IMG/VR virus record: IMGVR_UViG_3300021964_000334
Span: 1 to 29,980 of that record
DNA from: a virus
Length of the DNA: 29,980 bases
Reading direction: 5' to 3' (one strand)
Shown: positions 6,108 through 12,735 of the stretch, one piece after another
Position numbering within the stretch: position 1 is the stretch's first letter
Layout: the number at the start of each line of letters is the position of its first letter
Program-made: the position numbers and the translations under genes
The notes under the pieces: generated by a model
What the model saw: the letters and a program-made list of their open reading frames with translations, nothing else
What the model was told of the DNA's origin: nothing
Databases searched by the model: none

Positions 6108-6173
6108 TGCAAAGTATCTTTGCATTAATCGCCAAGTATCTTTGCATCTATTGCAAAGTATCTTTGCATTAAA
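6108..6173. repeat. Three 22-bp iteron-like tandem repeats
   Basis: TGCAAAGTATCTTTGCA occurs at 6108-6124 and 6152-6168, with a variant CGCCAAGTATCTTTGCA at 6130-6146. The three copies are exactly 22 bp apart and form a 66-bp direct tandem. Each unit is also a palindrome (TGCAAAG, TAT, CTTTGCA). A further 10-bp half-site (ATACTTTGCA, 5952-5961) lies within the adjacent gene. Spacing of two helical turns next to a DNA-binding protein gene is typical of replication iterons or a multi-operator. The flanking DNA at 6086-6108 is AT-rich. Confidence 0.75.
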
Positions 6174-6208
6174 CAGGTGATCGAGAGTGAAAATACCAAG
6201 TAAAAAAA

Positions 6209-6367
6209 TCATTTTTGAAGGGTAGATTTCGACTTTTTCACTTGGTTTTTTTCGGAAGGAGAAGTGTTATTTCCACCCTCGATCTTAATTCTTTTGTTAA
6301 ATATCCGCTCAAAATTTTCATCAAACTTTGACTTATCGTACGGACGAGGTTTACTGCCCTTGCTCAT
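6209..6367 (-). CDS. Small conserved phage protein (SKPRPYDK type)
   Basis: This 52-residue protein begins MSKGSKPRPYDKSKFDENFE and has a basic, Ser/Lys-rich disordered tail. The N-terminal pattern recurs in small proteins from many tailed phages, of unknown function to me. The start at 6367 follows AAGGAGAAAACA; a start 33 bases upstream has no ribosome site. It lies between the micro-gene cluster and the iteron-like array. Confidence 0.65.
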   Translation of the reverse strand: MSKGSKPRPYDKSKFDENFERIFNKRIKIEGGNNTSPSEKNQVKKSKSTLQK

Positions 6368-6425
6368 TGTTTTCTCCTTTTGGTAATTGTTCCAGGTCAA
6401 ACCAACCCCATAAATAATTAATCAT
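6351..6425 (-). CDS. Possible 24-aa peptide
   Basis: The start shares an A with the previous stop (TAATG at 6423-6427 on the minus strand) and is preceded by GGGAGAGA. The product begins MINYLWGWFDLEQLPKGENN, hydrophobic then polar. It overlaps the next gene by 17 bases. The junctions are good but the peptide is short and unrecognised. Confidence 0.4.
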   Translation of the reverse strand: MINYLWGWFDLEQLPKGENNEQGQ

Positions 6426-6514
6426 TATTCTCTCCCTGTGCCATTACAGTATTCGCAAACTTCGTTTGTTGGTAATGTGCCACAGCCATTACAGTTAGGA
6501 CATTCGTCTTTCAT
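6425..6514 (-). CDS. 29-aa DnaJ-type zinc-finger peptide
   Basis: My translation gives a 29-residue peptide with two CxxCxG motifs: CPNCNGCG (residues 5-12) and CEYCNGTG (20-27). They resemble half of a DnaJ central zinc-binding domain. It is embedded in a chain of overlapping micro-genes: it starts in an ATGA overlap with the previous gene and ends in TAATG. Free-standing peptides of this kind occur in phages and may act as small protein-binding modules; its partner is unknown. Confidence 0.55.
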   Translation of the reverse strand: MKDECPNCNGCGTLPTNEVCEYCNGTGRE

Positions 6515-6588
6515 TCTTGCCACCACAACATATAAATGGCCAAGACCATAAGAAATACTACTAAGTTTGTCATTAAAAAATCACTCAT
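6511..6588 (-). CDS. 25-aa membrane micro-peptide
   Basis: The peptide MSDFLMTNLVVFLMVLAIYM plus LWWQE is a single hydrophobic helix with Trp at the exit boundary. It overlaps the upstream gene by ATGA (6585-6588) and the downstream one by ATGA (6511-6514), which strongly suggests it is translated. The role is unknown; membrane insertion is the only safe inference. Confidence 0.5.
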   Translation of the reverse strand: MSDFLMTNLVVFLMVLAIYMLWWQE

Positions 6589-6758
6589 TGGTCATCTCTC
6601 CCAAAGGCTATCTGGGAAATGATGTTAGGTAATCGTTTCACAATATCCTTTTCTTCTGGTGTTTTCTTTTTTTTGTTATCAATCCTCGTGCCGTATTCAC
6701 CTAACGCACAGAGAATAATATGTTTATCTTCGCTATCTAATATTAGTTTAAGTGCCAT
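6585..6758 (-). CDS. Hypothetical protein, 57 aa
   Basis: The start at 6758 follows TGGAG and lies next to the stop of the methylase-like gene. A longer reading from 6815 would intrude into that gene and is not favoured. The product has a hydrophobic helical N-terminal half (MALKLILDSEDKHIILCAL) and a Lys-rich centre (DNKKKKTPEEKD). No family is recognised. Confidence 0.6.
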   Translation of the reverse strand: MALKLILDSEDKHIILCALGEYGTRIDNKKKKTPEEKDIVKRLPNIISQIAFGRDDQ

Positions 6759-6759
6759 A

Positions 6760-7368
6760 TTAAAACTCCATATTTTTAATATAAGTTCCCCATTGATCTG
6801 CCATAGCTTCTGCAATACCAGGCCAAAATTTACTTCTAACTTTCATTCTTTCTTGTTTGGGTAAAGCTAAAGCATCTGCATACCATTTAGGATGTCTTTT
6901 ACCGCTTTTGTATATAACAAATTCTCCCTTTCCAACAATATTTGTTGGTATTAAATTGGGTAAATTTTTTGTCCACAGGCAAGTAGTTTTTTGGGCTTCA
7001 TGGCCAAACTGATATGGTTGAATTATCTGATTTGGTTTTCTTATTTTTGAGGAAATTATTGAAACAGGATTTTCTAATGCAATATATTTTATCGGTGCAT
7101 CTAATAATTTTTTAACAAATTCTAATGCTTCTTCTTGCTCTTTTTGTTTATCTTTAAACCATCTAGCACCGCTTACTGCTAAGTGAGTGCAAGGTGGATG
7201 AGCTATCATTAAATCCCAACCATCATAAAGAATATCAAATATATTTCCTTGATAATGTTTTCCTTTGTTTTCGGTTGGCAAAATATCACAACTAGTTGCA
7301 TCAAAACCCCTTACAGTAAAAGCATCTCTTACAATTCCGCTATACTCACACGCTACTAATACTTTCAT
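6760..7368 (-). CDS. Phage DNA methylase-like protein (C5-type motifs)
   Basis: This 202-residue protein belongs to a phage family usually annotated as DNA cytosine methyltransferase. It starts VLVACEYSGIVRDAF, a SAM-site-like motif. It has an AHPPC motif (C60) in the place of the C5-MTase motif IV Pro-Cys and LENP (residues 98-101) in place of the motif VI ENV. It is about half the size of a full C5 methylase and lacks an obvious target-recognition domain and QxRxR motif. It could methylate phage DNA or catalyse another base modification. It overlaps nothing and is spaced one base from the primase-helicase, so it belongs to that operon. Confidence 0.65.
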   Translation of the reverse strand: MKVLVACEYSGIVRDAFTVRGFDATSCDILPTENKGKHYQGNIFDILYDGWDLMIAHPPCTHLAVSGARWFKDKQKEQEEALEFVKKLLDAPIKYIALENPVSIISSKIRKPNQIIQPYQFGHEAQKTTCLWTKNLPNLIPTNIVGKGEFVIYKSGKRHPKWYADALALPKQERMKVRSKFWPGIAEAMADQWGTYIKNMEF

Positions 7369-7369
7369 A

Positions 7370-9208
7370 TTAAAATTCCCAATTAATGCCTTTCTTTTCG
7401 TACACCTCTAAGACGGCATTTCTTCTTATCAGTGTCATAGGGTTAGTATCAACCTCTGATGAATTAGCTTTTACCACTCCAGCAGTCACTACCCTTGTTC
7501 TTTCGTACTCCAGGCCTTCTTCTGCACAGATGTTTTTAACCTGTTGTTCTTCGCATAAACCAATGGTAAGGCACAACCTGTGTCCGTCTATCAATGAGCT
7601 ACTTCCACGAACGCTGGCTCTAAGGGACATTTGATCCTCTTGTACTGCCAATGCGCTTTTGGCCATATGATGCAAAGAAAGTACGGACGCTTCAAACTTT
7701 GATGCGATACCAGCACAGAACTGACAATACAACTGAGCAGCTTCTTGGCTCGTTGTGATAGGTGCAGCTACAAAACTTTGAATAGGATCAATAATTACCA
7801 AAGAAACATCATTAAAACTGGATAATTCTTCTACCAATTCATCTGCTTCTGGTGTAAGGGCTAGACCATTTTTATCATCTTTTAATAACATTAATGGTTT
7901 TTCTGTATCTGGAACTGTATAGACATAAGTGTCATACTCGGTGTCATACCTTTTATTTTCTGGATCTAAGGCCTTTAATCTTCTAAAGACTTCGTTGCTA
8001 TCGTCCTCTGCCGCCAACACCAGAACATTGCCTGGTTTCTTTATTGGTTTACCTAGCCAAGTACCACGCCCAGAACTCACCTTTAACGCAAGATCTAACG
8101 CTAACATTGATTTACCTACGCCACCTATTGATGCAAGTATGCCTGGTTTAGATGTTTCTAATAATCCTTCAACTAACCAAGATCTTGGCGGGGGATCGCC
8201 AACCATTCTCTTTATAGAGAATTGTCGTATGCCAAGACCTTGATTATTTATTTCTAATCTGACTGCATCTAAACCATTAGAAATGGCTAGATCATTGTAA
8301 TCACCAACGACTGAGGGTAAACGGATAAGACATTTATAATTTTGTGATGCGATTTCTTCTGCTTTCTTCTTACCTAGACCGCTTTCATCATTATCAAACG
8401 CAAGAATTAACCTTGCATCTGTTTTATCTCTGATGTTTTTAACGGCATCTTTACCAAAGTTAGCTGAAAATACGCACGCCACAGGTAAATTGGTTGCTTG
8501 ATAGATACTAGCACCTGTAGCCATACCCTCTGTAATGACAATGGTATCCAACTTATCCAGACTGCGGTAATCCGCCCCGATTAAAAAAATGTTTCCTTTG
8601 ACTTCGCCAGAAGAAACAAACCTTTTTTGCCCGTCAGCCTGGATATATTGGAGTGAGCGTATTTTACCAGATAGGTTATATATAGGGATAACTAAGGCGT
8701 TATTGTGCGTCCTTAGATTAAAACTTTTGATCTGTTTATTCTTGAGATAATCGTGGTGTATCGCTTCTGGATACGACTGAAACCTTTTTTGACAATCCTC
8801 TGCAACTTCTTCATATCTTTCTTTCTTTTGTTTCTCTGCTTCTTCTTTCGCTTTTGCTAACGCTTCTTGTAGCTTTTGTCGTTCTCCATGATCGAGTGTA
8901 GATATCTCCACAGATGACCATTTGTATTCCGCCCCCGTTCTCCAGTTTCCGTAAGTTGCGTATAAGTAATCATTAAAAGTATTAATAACATACCAACCTG
9001 ATTTCTCATTTCCTTTATCTGGCCTAATTCCTTGTGTTGCTGTGACGGGTACTCGGACGAGTTCCCCGCTAGTATTTAAAAAAGAAACATTTAAACCTAT
9101 GGATTGCATTTCTGCAATAAGGTCAGACTCATTTCCTTTATTTTTTTTGTATAAAAATGATGGATCAACAACCAATCCATCTTTACCGCTATATTTCGTT
9201 AGATCCAT
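7370..9208 (-). CDS. Primase-helicase: TOPRIM plus RepA-like ATPase
   Basis: This 612-residue protein combines two replication activities. An N-terminal region with a coiled coil (about 107-140) precedes a TOPRIM fold typical of DnaG-like primases: ITEGMATG (E227), FDNDESG (D272, D274) and GDYND (D303, D306). The C-terminal half is a RecA-fold AAA_25/RepA-type helicase: Walker A SIGGVGKSML (360-369, K366), Walker B LVIIDP (D474) and LHHMAKS (about 512-518). No N-terminal zinc ribbon is visible, so template recognition may differ from classical primases. It would unwind the fork and prime lagging-strand synthesis. It overlaps the upstream zinc-finger gene by 20 bases. Confidence 0.88.
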   Translation of the reverse strand: MDLTKYSGKDGLVVDPSFLYKKNKGNESDLIAEMQSIGLNVSFLNTSGELVRVPVTATQGIRPDKGNEKSGWYVINTFNDYLYATYGNWRTGAEYKWSSVEISTLDHGERQKLQEALAKAKEEAEKQKKERYEEVAEDCQKRFQSYPEAIHHDYLKNKQIKSFNLRTHNNALVIPIYNLSGKIRSLQYIQADGQKRFVSSGEVKGNIFLIGADYRSLDKLDTIVITEGMATGASIYQATNLPVACVFSANFGKDAVKNIRDKTDARLILAFDNDESGLGKKKAEEIASQNYKCLIRLPSVVGDYNDLAISNGLDAVRLEINNQGLGIRQFSIKRMVGDPPPRSWLVEGLLETSKPGILASIGGVGKSMLALDLALKVSSGRGTWLGKPIKKPGNVLVLAAEDDSNEVFRRLKALDPENKRYDTEYDTYVYTVPDTEKPLMLLKDDKNGLALTPEADELVEELSSFNDVSLVIIDPIQSFVAAPITTSQEAAQLYCQFCAGIASKFEASVLSLHHMAKSALAVQEDQMSLRASVRGSSSLIDGHRLCLTIGLCEEQQVKNICAEEGLEYERTRVVTAGVVKANSSEVDTNPMTLIRRNAVLEVYEKKGINWEF

Positions 9209-9596
9209 CTACCCCGTTCCTTGCCTGTTCGATTGCGTAATCAAGATATCCACGCACGAGCGAAGTAAACAATGCTCTCCTATGCTCTGCTTGCCATTCA
9301 TGCAACGCTTTCTTCATAGTTTCGCCTTCACTCTCTTTACTCAAGCTAATATATTTTTCCTTCGCACGAGCGATCGCATGTTCCAATCCTTTTTCACTTA
9401 TTTGTGCCATTTGCTCGAGCGTCTTTCCTTCCTTTAATTTTTCCTGGCACGCACGACTGCACGCACCAAACCACTTTTCATCACGATAGAACAATAGACC
9501 GCCAACGGGTTTACAACAGATACCACATAATGACGGCCTATCATTCCGTAAAGCATTAAAATGGTATTTCTTCGTCTGCCTCTGGGGAAACACCAT
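9189..9596 (-). CDS. Zinc-finger protein, probably DNA module accessory
   Basis: The product has a cysteine cluster LCGICCKPVGG followed by GACSRACQ, consistent with one zinc-binding module. A long charged helical region follows. The start is placed at 9596 (MVFPQRQTKK), overlapping the 3' end of the SSB-like gene by 41 bases; a longer start at 9689 would lie deep inside that gene. The ribosome site is weak (AGAAGAAGC). The coding DNA contains two exact CGCACGAGCG decamers read in different frames and a dense GCACGCACG tract. Its role is unknown; position between SSB-like and primase genes suggests DNA metabolism. Confidence 0.6.
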   Translation of the reverse strand: MVFPQRQTKKYHFNALRNDRPSLCGICCKPVGGLLFYRDEKWFGACSRACQEKLKEGKTLEQMAQISEKGLEHAIARAKEKYISLSKESEGETMKKALHEWQAEHRRALFTSLVRGYLDYAIEQARNGVDGSNEI

Positions 9597-10005
9597 TATC
9601 TTTTGCTTCTTCTTTTTTGACGGGGGCAGACTTAGCTTTCTGCCAACCTTTGCCCTTGCCGTCATCAATGACGAGATAGCCTTTCTCATCTTTTACCAGA
9701 TTTGCACGCACGGACGAACCAACCAACTCGCTTGTGTCCTTGATCTTATCGAAGCCCATAGCTTTTCCAAGATTGGCAAGCGATTGTAAACCAATGCTTA
9801 CGGCTGCTTCGCTCGTATCATGCTCTACTGTAAAAGTGTGATAGACCAGACAAGGCTGTTCAACGCACTTAAATTGCACTTTCAATGCAACCCAGCCGTT
9901 TCTGCCTTGTATTTCTTCGTCTGAAACATATTCCAATGTATATGTTCCAGGCTCTAGGTGTGATCCTAGATCGCCACTTTCAAAATCATATTTACTTAGA
10001 TCCAT
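9556..10005 (-). CDS. DUF669 single-strand DNA-binding-like protein
   Basis: The 149-residue protein fits the phage DUF669 family: an N-terminal beta-rich domain (GTYTLEYVSDEEIQGRNGW) and the typical GLQSLANLGKAMGFDKIKD segment. The C-terminus is disordered and ends in EADEEIPF, the acidic tip used by bacterial SSB to recruit partners. DUF669 proteins commonly occupy the SSB slot beside Sak4-like recombinases, as here. It probably coats single-stranded phage DNA during replication and recombination. The start has AGGAGAGAAAA upstream. Confidence 0.8.
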   Translation of the reverse strand: MDLSKYDFESGDLGSHLEPGTYTLEYVSDEEIQGRNGWVALKVQFKCVEQPCLVYHTFTVEHDTSEAAVSIGLQSLANLGKAMGFDKIKDTSELVGSSVRANLVKDEKGYLVIDDGKGKGWQKAKSAPVKKEEAKDNGVSPEADEEIPF

Positions 10006-10015
10006 TTTTCTCTCC

Positions 10016-10216
10016 TTATCCTAAGTCGTAAGATTCATAATCTCTGAGGTAATCTATAAGATCACCGCAGTCCTGTTTAATGACCACTAAACGATATAGT
10101 GTTTCATCAGGTAGTTGGGTGTTATTAACATCAATGCTATCAACATATTTGTTAATGACTTTAACTACTCTGTTCATTGACTGATCTAGTCTGTCTATCT
10201 CGTTTAGCCTAGCCAT
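10016..10216 (-). CDS. Hypothetical helical protein, 66 aa
   Basis: This short acidic protein is mostly helical (LNEIDRLDQSMNRVVKVINK, then a second helix). It starts inside the 3' end of the Sak4-like gene (eight-base overlap) with AGGAGAAAAGAAAG upstream. The family is not recognised. It is wedged between the recombinase and the SSB-like protein, which suggests a function in the same complex, though this is inference. Confidence 0.65.
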   Translation of the reverse strand: MARLNEIDRLDQSMNRVVKVINKYVDSIDVNNTQLPDETLYRLVVIKQDCGDLIDYLRDYESYDLG

Positions 10217-10952
10217 CTTTCTTTTCTCCTATCATGGCCTTTCTAATCTCTGACCACTCAAAAGGTAAAAAGTCTGGTAATGCGTATCTATTCTTAGCAA
10301 GATGTGATGGTTTTTCTCTGCAATAAACAACCGCATCACCTGCAACTGCTTTTGTAGTTAGTCCACCTTTACCCTGTTTTTTAACAGTACCCATTTTATA
10401 ATTTGCAAAGAATACGCAATCTGAATTTTCCATAACAAGATCACATGCTTTTCTATGAAGTTTAGGCTCATAACGATCGTAAGGCTCAATCTCTGGAGAT
10501 TCAAACCTTTTGATTTGATGGTGGCCTATTTGAATAGTAATCATGTTTTTCTTTTCTCTAAGTTCATTTAAAAGATCTAAATATTGTCGCCAATGTTTTA
10601 ACACTTCTACATAACCTTTGCCGTAACCAGGTTGCTCAATAGATTTCCAACCATTTTCATCACATGCTTTTTGCCAGATCAATGGCTCTAACCAATCAAT
10701 AGAATCAACCACGACTGTTTTATATTCGTGATCTTCGTCTAATAGATCTTGCAAATAACCAAGCACCCCATCAAATGATTTTTGAAGCTCTGTTTGAAAT
10801 GCTTCTATTGTTCCCATTCCATCTTCTGTAAGAATGAAAACAGGATTTGGCATCTTAGATGCAAAAGTTGTTTTACCAATCCCTGCACCACCATAGAGAA
10901 TAATCCTAGGCGGTTTCTGTTTACCTTTACTTCTGATATCCGCTAGACTCAT
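10209..10952 (-). CDS. Sak4-like RecA-fold ATPase (AAA_24)
   Basis: This 247-residue protein has a Walker A GGAGIGKTTF (residues 21-30) and Walker B TVVVDSID (D83), followed by a sensor-like stretch ITIQIGHHQIKRF. Size and motifs match the phage AAA_24/Sak4 family of RecA-core proteins that promote single-strand annealing together with the phage SSB. A downstream DUF669 gene is the usual partner. It overlaps its upstream neighbour by four bases (ATGA), so the module is co-translated. Confidence 0.82.
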   Translation of the reverse strand: MSLADIRSKGKQKPPRIILYGGAGIGKTTFASKMPNPVFILTEDGMGTIEAFQTELQKSFDGVLGYLQDLLDEDHEYKTVVVDSIDWLEPLIWQKACDENGWKSIEQPGYGKGYVEVLKHWRQYLDLLNELREKKNMITIQIGHHQIKRFESPEIEPYDRYEPKLHRKACDLVMENSDCVFFANYKMGTVKKQGKGGLTTKAVAGDAVVYCREKPSHLAKNRYALPDFLPFEWSEIRKAMIGEKKDG

Positions 10953-11221
10953 TGCACCACCTCAACTTTATCTTCGCCACCTTCAACAGCATCTTTTAAT
11001 AGATTGCTATAGTGTTGTGATAACAGTTCTAGTTTCTCGACTTCAAAGTTAAGATTACCAATTTGGTTTAAGGCATCTCTCCTTTGGTTATTTAAAAGAA
11101 CAACTTTGTTATATAAAAGTTTGTTCTCATCATTAAGATCATCAACCTTATACTCTTTGCCATCTTCCTCAAAGGTAAAGGTCAATTCTTCTTTTACTTC
11201 TTTAGATTTGTCTTTAGACAT
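10949..11221 (-). CDS. Coiled-coil protein, 90 aa
   Basis: The start at 11221 follows CGGAGAGAAAA; a longer reading from 11326 would lie within the nuclease gene and lacks a ribosome site. The protein has a charged N-terminus, a short beta hairpin (TFTFEEDGKEYKVDDL) and a long heptad-patterned helix (about residues 30-80). This N-terminal hairpin plus coiled-coil layout is seen in phage accessory proteins of unknown function. The last codons overlap the Sak4-like start. Confidence 0.65.
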   Translation of the reverse strand: MSKDKSKEVKEELTFTFEEDGKEYKVDDLNDENKLLYNKVVLLNNQRRDALNQIGNLNFEVEKLELLSQHYSNLLKDAVEGGEDKVEVVQ

Positions 11222-11957
11222 TTTTCTCTCCGTTTCTAAGTTTATAAGTTTCGCAGACGCTGCGTCCATTGCAGAATCTACAGTGATCCCCAAACACATG
11301 TTCTGGGTTTTCTTCCATACAAGCATCTGCTCGTGGTTTCAGAAAATCGTACGCCCAATCAACCAAGTATTCGGCTGATGTGTGCCAAGTCTTTATGGCT
11401 CTTTCTCTTTTAACGCCTCTCGGCTGGACGATTGTTAGTTCCATTTCGGTATCTGCATTACCATATCTAGTCAATGCACCTAATGCATAAATCATTAACT
11501 GTTTATTGTTTTCAGGGCTGACTTGCCATTTACCAGACTTTAAATCTATAACTGCAATCTTATCTTTGGCCAGTATTATTGCGTCTGCTGTACCCCAGCA
11601 ACTTTGTGTGATCTCTGGTATCTCTACTTTTTCTTCTATCAATAGTCTGCCGTTTAATTCTTTTGTTCTTTCTTCTACATACTCTGTATAGATCCTGGCA
11701 CAATCAATCATGTCTTGATCTATTTCTATCTCAAAGTTTTCTATTGCTTCTGTTTTACCTAGCCAATAATCTTCTAAAGATATATCACCATCTAACATAT
11801 CTTTCATTAATATCTCTGACATCTGGTGAATCAATGTACCTGTAGCTGCTGGAACACTTGCAGTAAATGGTACTTTTGCTGCTTCGCTAGGCATAGCTGG
11901 GCAGATCGTCCATTTGTCCGCAGATGATGGTGATAATAAAGCGTGTTTACTTGGCAT
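11214..11957 (-). CDS. DUF2800 / Cas4-like PD-(D/E)XK nuclease
   Basis: The 247-residue product begins with the DUF2800 signature SKHALLSPSSADKWTICP. It has a PD-(D/E)XK core: H44, D125 (WGTADAIIL), D138-x-K140 (IDLKSGKW) and Q153. Four late cysteines (C213, C226, C229, C235) resemble the Fe-S cluster of Cas4/AddB-type nucleases. In phages these enzymes are thought to process DNA ends for Sak4/Redbeta-type annealing, which fits the neighbours. The start at 11957 is chosen because the signature follows directly; it overlaps the HTH gene by 11 bases. Confidence 0.8.
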   Translation of the reverse strand: MPSKHALLSPSSADKWTICPAMPSEAAKVPFTASVPAATGTLIHQMSEILMKDMLDGDISLEDYWLGKTEAIENFEIEIDQDMIDCARIYTEYVEERTKELNGRLLIEEKVEIPEITQSCWGTADAIILAKDKIAVIDLKSGKWQVSPENNKQLMIYALGALTRYGNADTEMELTIVQPRGVKRERAIKTWHTSAEYLVDWAYDFLKPRADACMEENPEHVFGDHCRFCNGRSVCETYKLRNGEKNV

Positions 11958-12162
11958 CTTTGGAAATATAACGAGCTTGTTCCCAAGCAATTACATCATT
12001 GATATCAAAGTATATCTTTCCTGTAATTTTCCAATGCGGTGGTGCATCACCCCTTGATCTTCTATTGTCTATAGTCTTTTTACTTACACCCCATCTTTTA
12101 GCTAGAGTTTCAGTGTCAATAGTGTTATTTATATCAAAGGTTTTATTATTGTTTATTTCCAT
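11947..12162 (-). CDS. Small HTH protein, excisionase/MerR-like
   Basis: This 71-residue protein heads the replication operon. It contains an HTH_17-like domain (LAKRWGVSKKTIDNRRSRGD, then APPHWKITGKIYFDINDVIA), the DNA-binding fold of excisionases and small phage regulators. No integrase is seen in the window, so regulation of the divergent genes is more likely than excision. The start at 12162 follows GGGAAC; an in-frame ATG at 12204 is less supported. A 21-bp palindromic element just upstream is a possible operator. Confidence 0.7.
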   Translation of the reverse strand: MEINNNKTFDINNTIDTETLAKRWGVSKKTIDNRRSRGDAPPHWKITGKIYFDINDVIAWEQARYISKDAK

Positions 12163-12249
12163 AAAAGTTCCCAATTTTTCCAAGATATGCTTATAATAAA
12201 CCATATTTGCTAATTTTGGTAAGATTATTTAAAAAAAAGGGAGTTTTTA
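12163..12249. promoter_or_regulatory. Divergent control region with 21-bp dyad
   Basis: This region separates the minus-strand replication operon from the plus-strand DUF3310 pair. ACCATATTTGCTAATTTTGGT at 12200-12220 is an imperfect palindrome. On the minus strand TTACCA followed 18 bp later by TATTAT is a possible promoter. AAAGGGAG before 12250 is the plus-strand ribosome site. The HTH protein encoded next door is the obvious candidate regulator. Confidence 0.4.
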
Positions 12250-12510
12250 ATGAGTATTGATAATGCAAAACCAGAGGAATGGAATGGGGCTAAAAAGGAC
12301 ATGGTTAACCACCCACCCCATTACAACGAGGGCGGACTTGAATGTATTGATTACATCAAACAACAACTAGGCGCAGAGTTTCCATCATATCTGGAAGGTT
12401 CAATTATCAAATATATACATAGGCATAAGTACAAGGATGCAAACATCCAGGACTTACAAAAGGCTAAGTGGTATTTGAATAAATTGATTGATTATTACGA
12501 AAATATGTAG
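12250..12510 (+). CDS. DUF3310 family protein
   Basis: The 86-residue product matches the phage DUF3310 family: VNHPPHYN (about residues 19-26), GGLECIDYI and IIKYIHRHKYK, then LQKAKWYLNKLI near the end. The family is widespread in phages and sometimes labelled nucleotide-kinase-like; its biochemical role is not settled. GGGAG precedes the start. It and the next gene form a small plus-strand operon between two minus-strand blocks. Confidence 0.85.
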   Translation: MSIDNAKPEEWNGAKKDMVNHPPHYNEGGLECIDYIKQQLGAEFPSYLEGSIIKYIHRHKYKDANIQDLQKAKWYLNKLIDYYENM

Positions 12511-12518
12511 AGGTATGT

Positions 12519-12725
12519 ATGAATCTTGCAGACTTTGACGATCCAATCCTTAGAGAAAGGAATGGTAGAAAGGCTGTCTATATGGATAGAGATTTGGTTA
12601 AAAACTTTTTAGGTTTTTGCAAAGATCACAAAAAAGATCCTCATAGCGTTGCTGAGTATTTGCTTAGAGTGGGTATTCACACCGCTAGTAAAGATAAAAT
12701 TTGTATTGATATAGATAGTTTATAA
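12519..12725 (+). CDS. Hypothetical protein, 68 aa
   Basis: This 68-residue protein follows the DUF3310 gene by eight bases, with GAGGTATGT as ribosome region. A basic N-terminal part (ILRERNGRKAVYMDRDL) and a helical part (VAEYLLRVGIHTA) could form a small DNA-binding fold of the ribbon-helix-helix type, but the match is weak. It ends ten bases from the convergent nuclease gene, and no hairpin terminator is visible between them. Confidence 0.65.
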   Translation: MNLADFDDPILRERNGRKAVYMDRDLVKNFLGFCKDHKKDPHSVAEYLLRVGIHTASKDKICIDIDSL

Positions 12726-12735
12726 AGATTATTTT

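Noticed and set aside
9370-9377. GCGATCGC, the cyanobacterial HIP1 octamer
   Set aside because: I see only one copy, so it gives no evidence for a cyanobacterial host.
9554-9556. ATG overlapping the stop of the SSB-like gene as a start for the next gene
   Set aside because: It opens a frame that ends after about 40 codons and lacks the cysteine motif; the zinc-finger frame is the better reading.
11947-12162. Excisionase role for the small HTH protein
   Set aside because: No integrase or attachment site is visible, so integration cannot be supported; a regulator is the safer call.
12726-12735. T-rich stretch between convergent genes as a terminator
   Set aside because: No stem precedes it on either strand.
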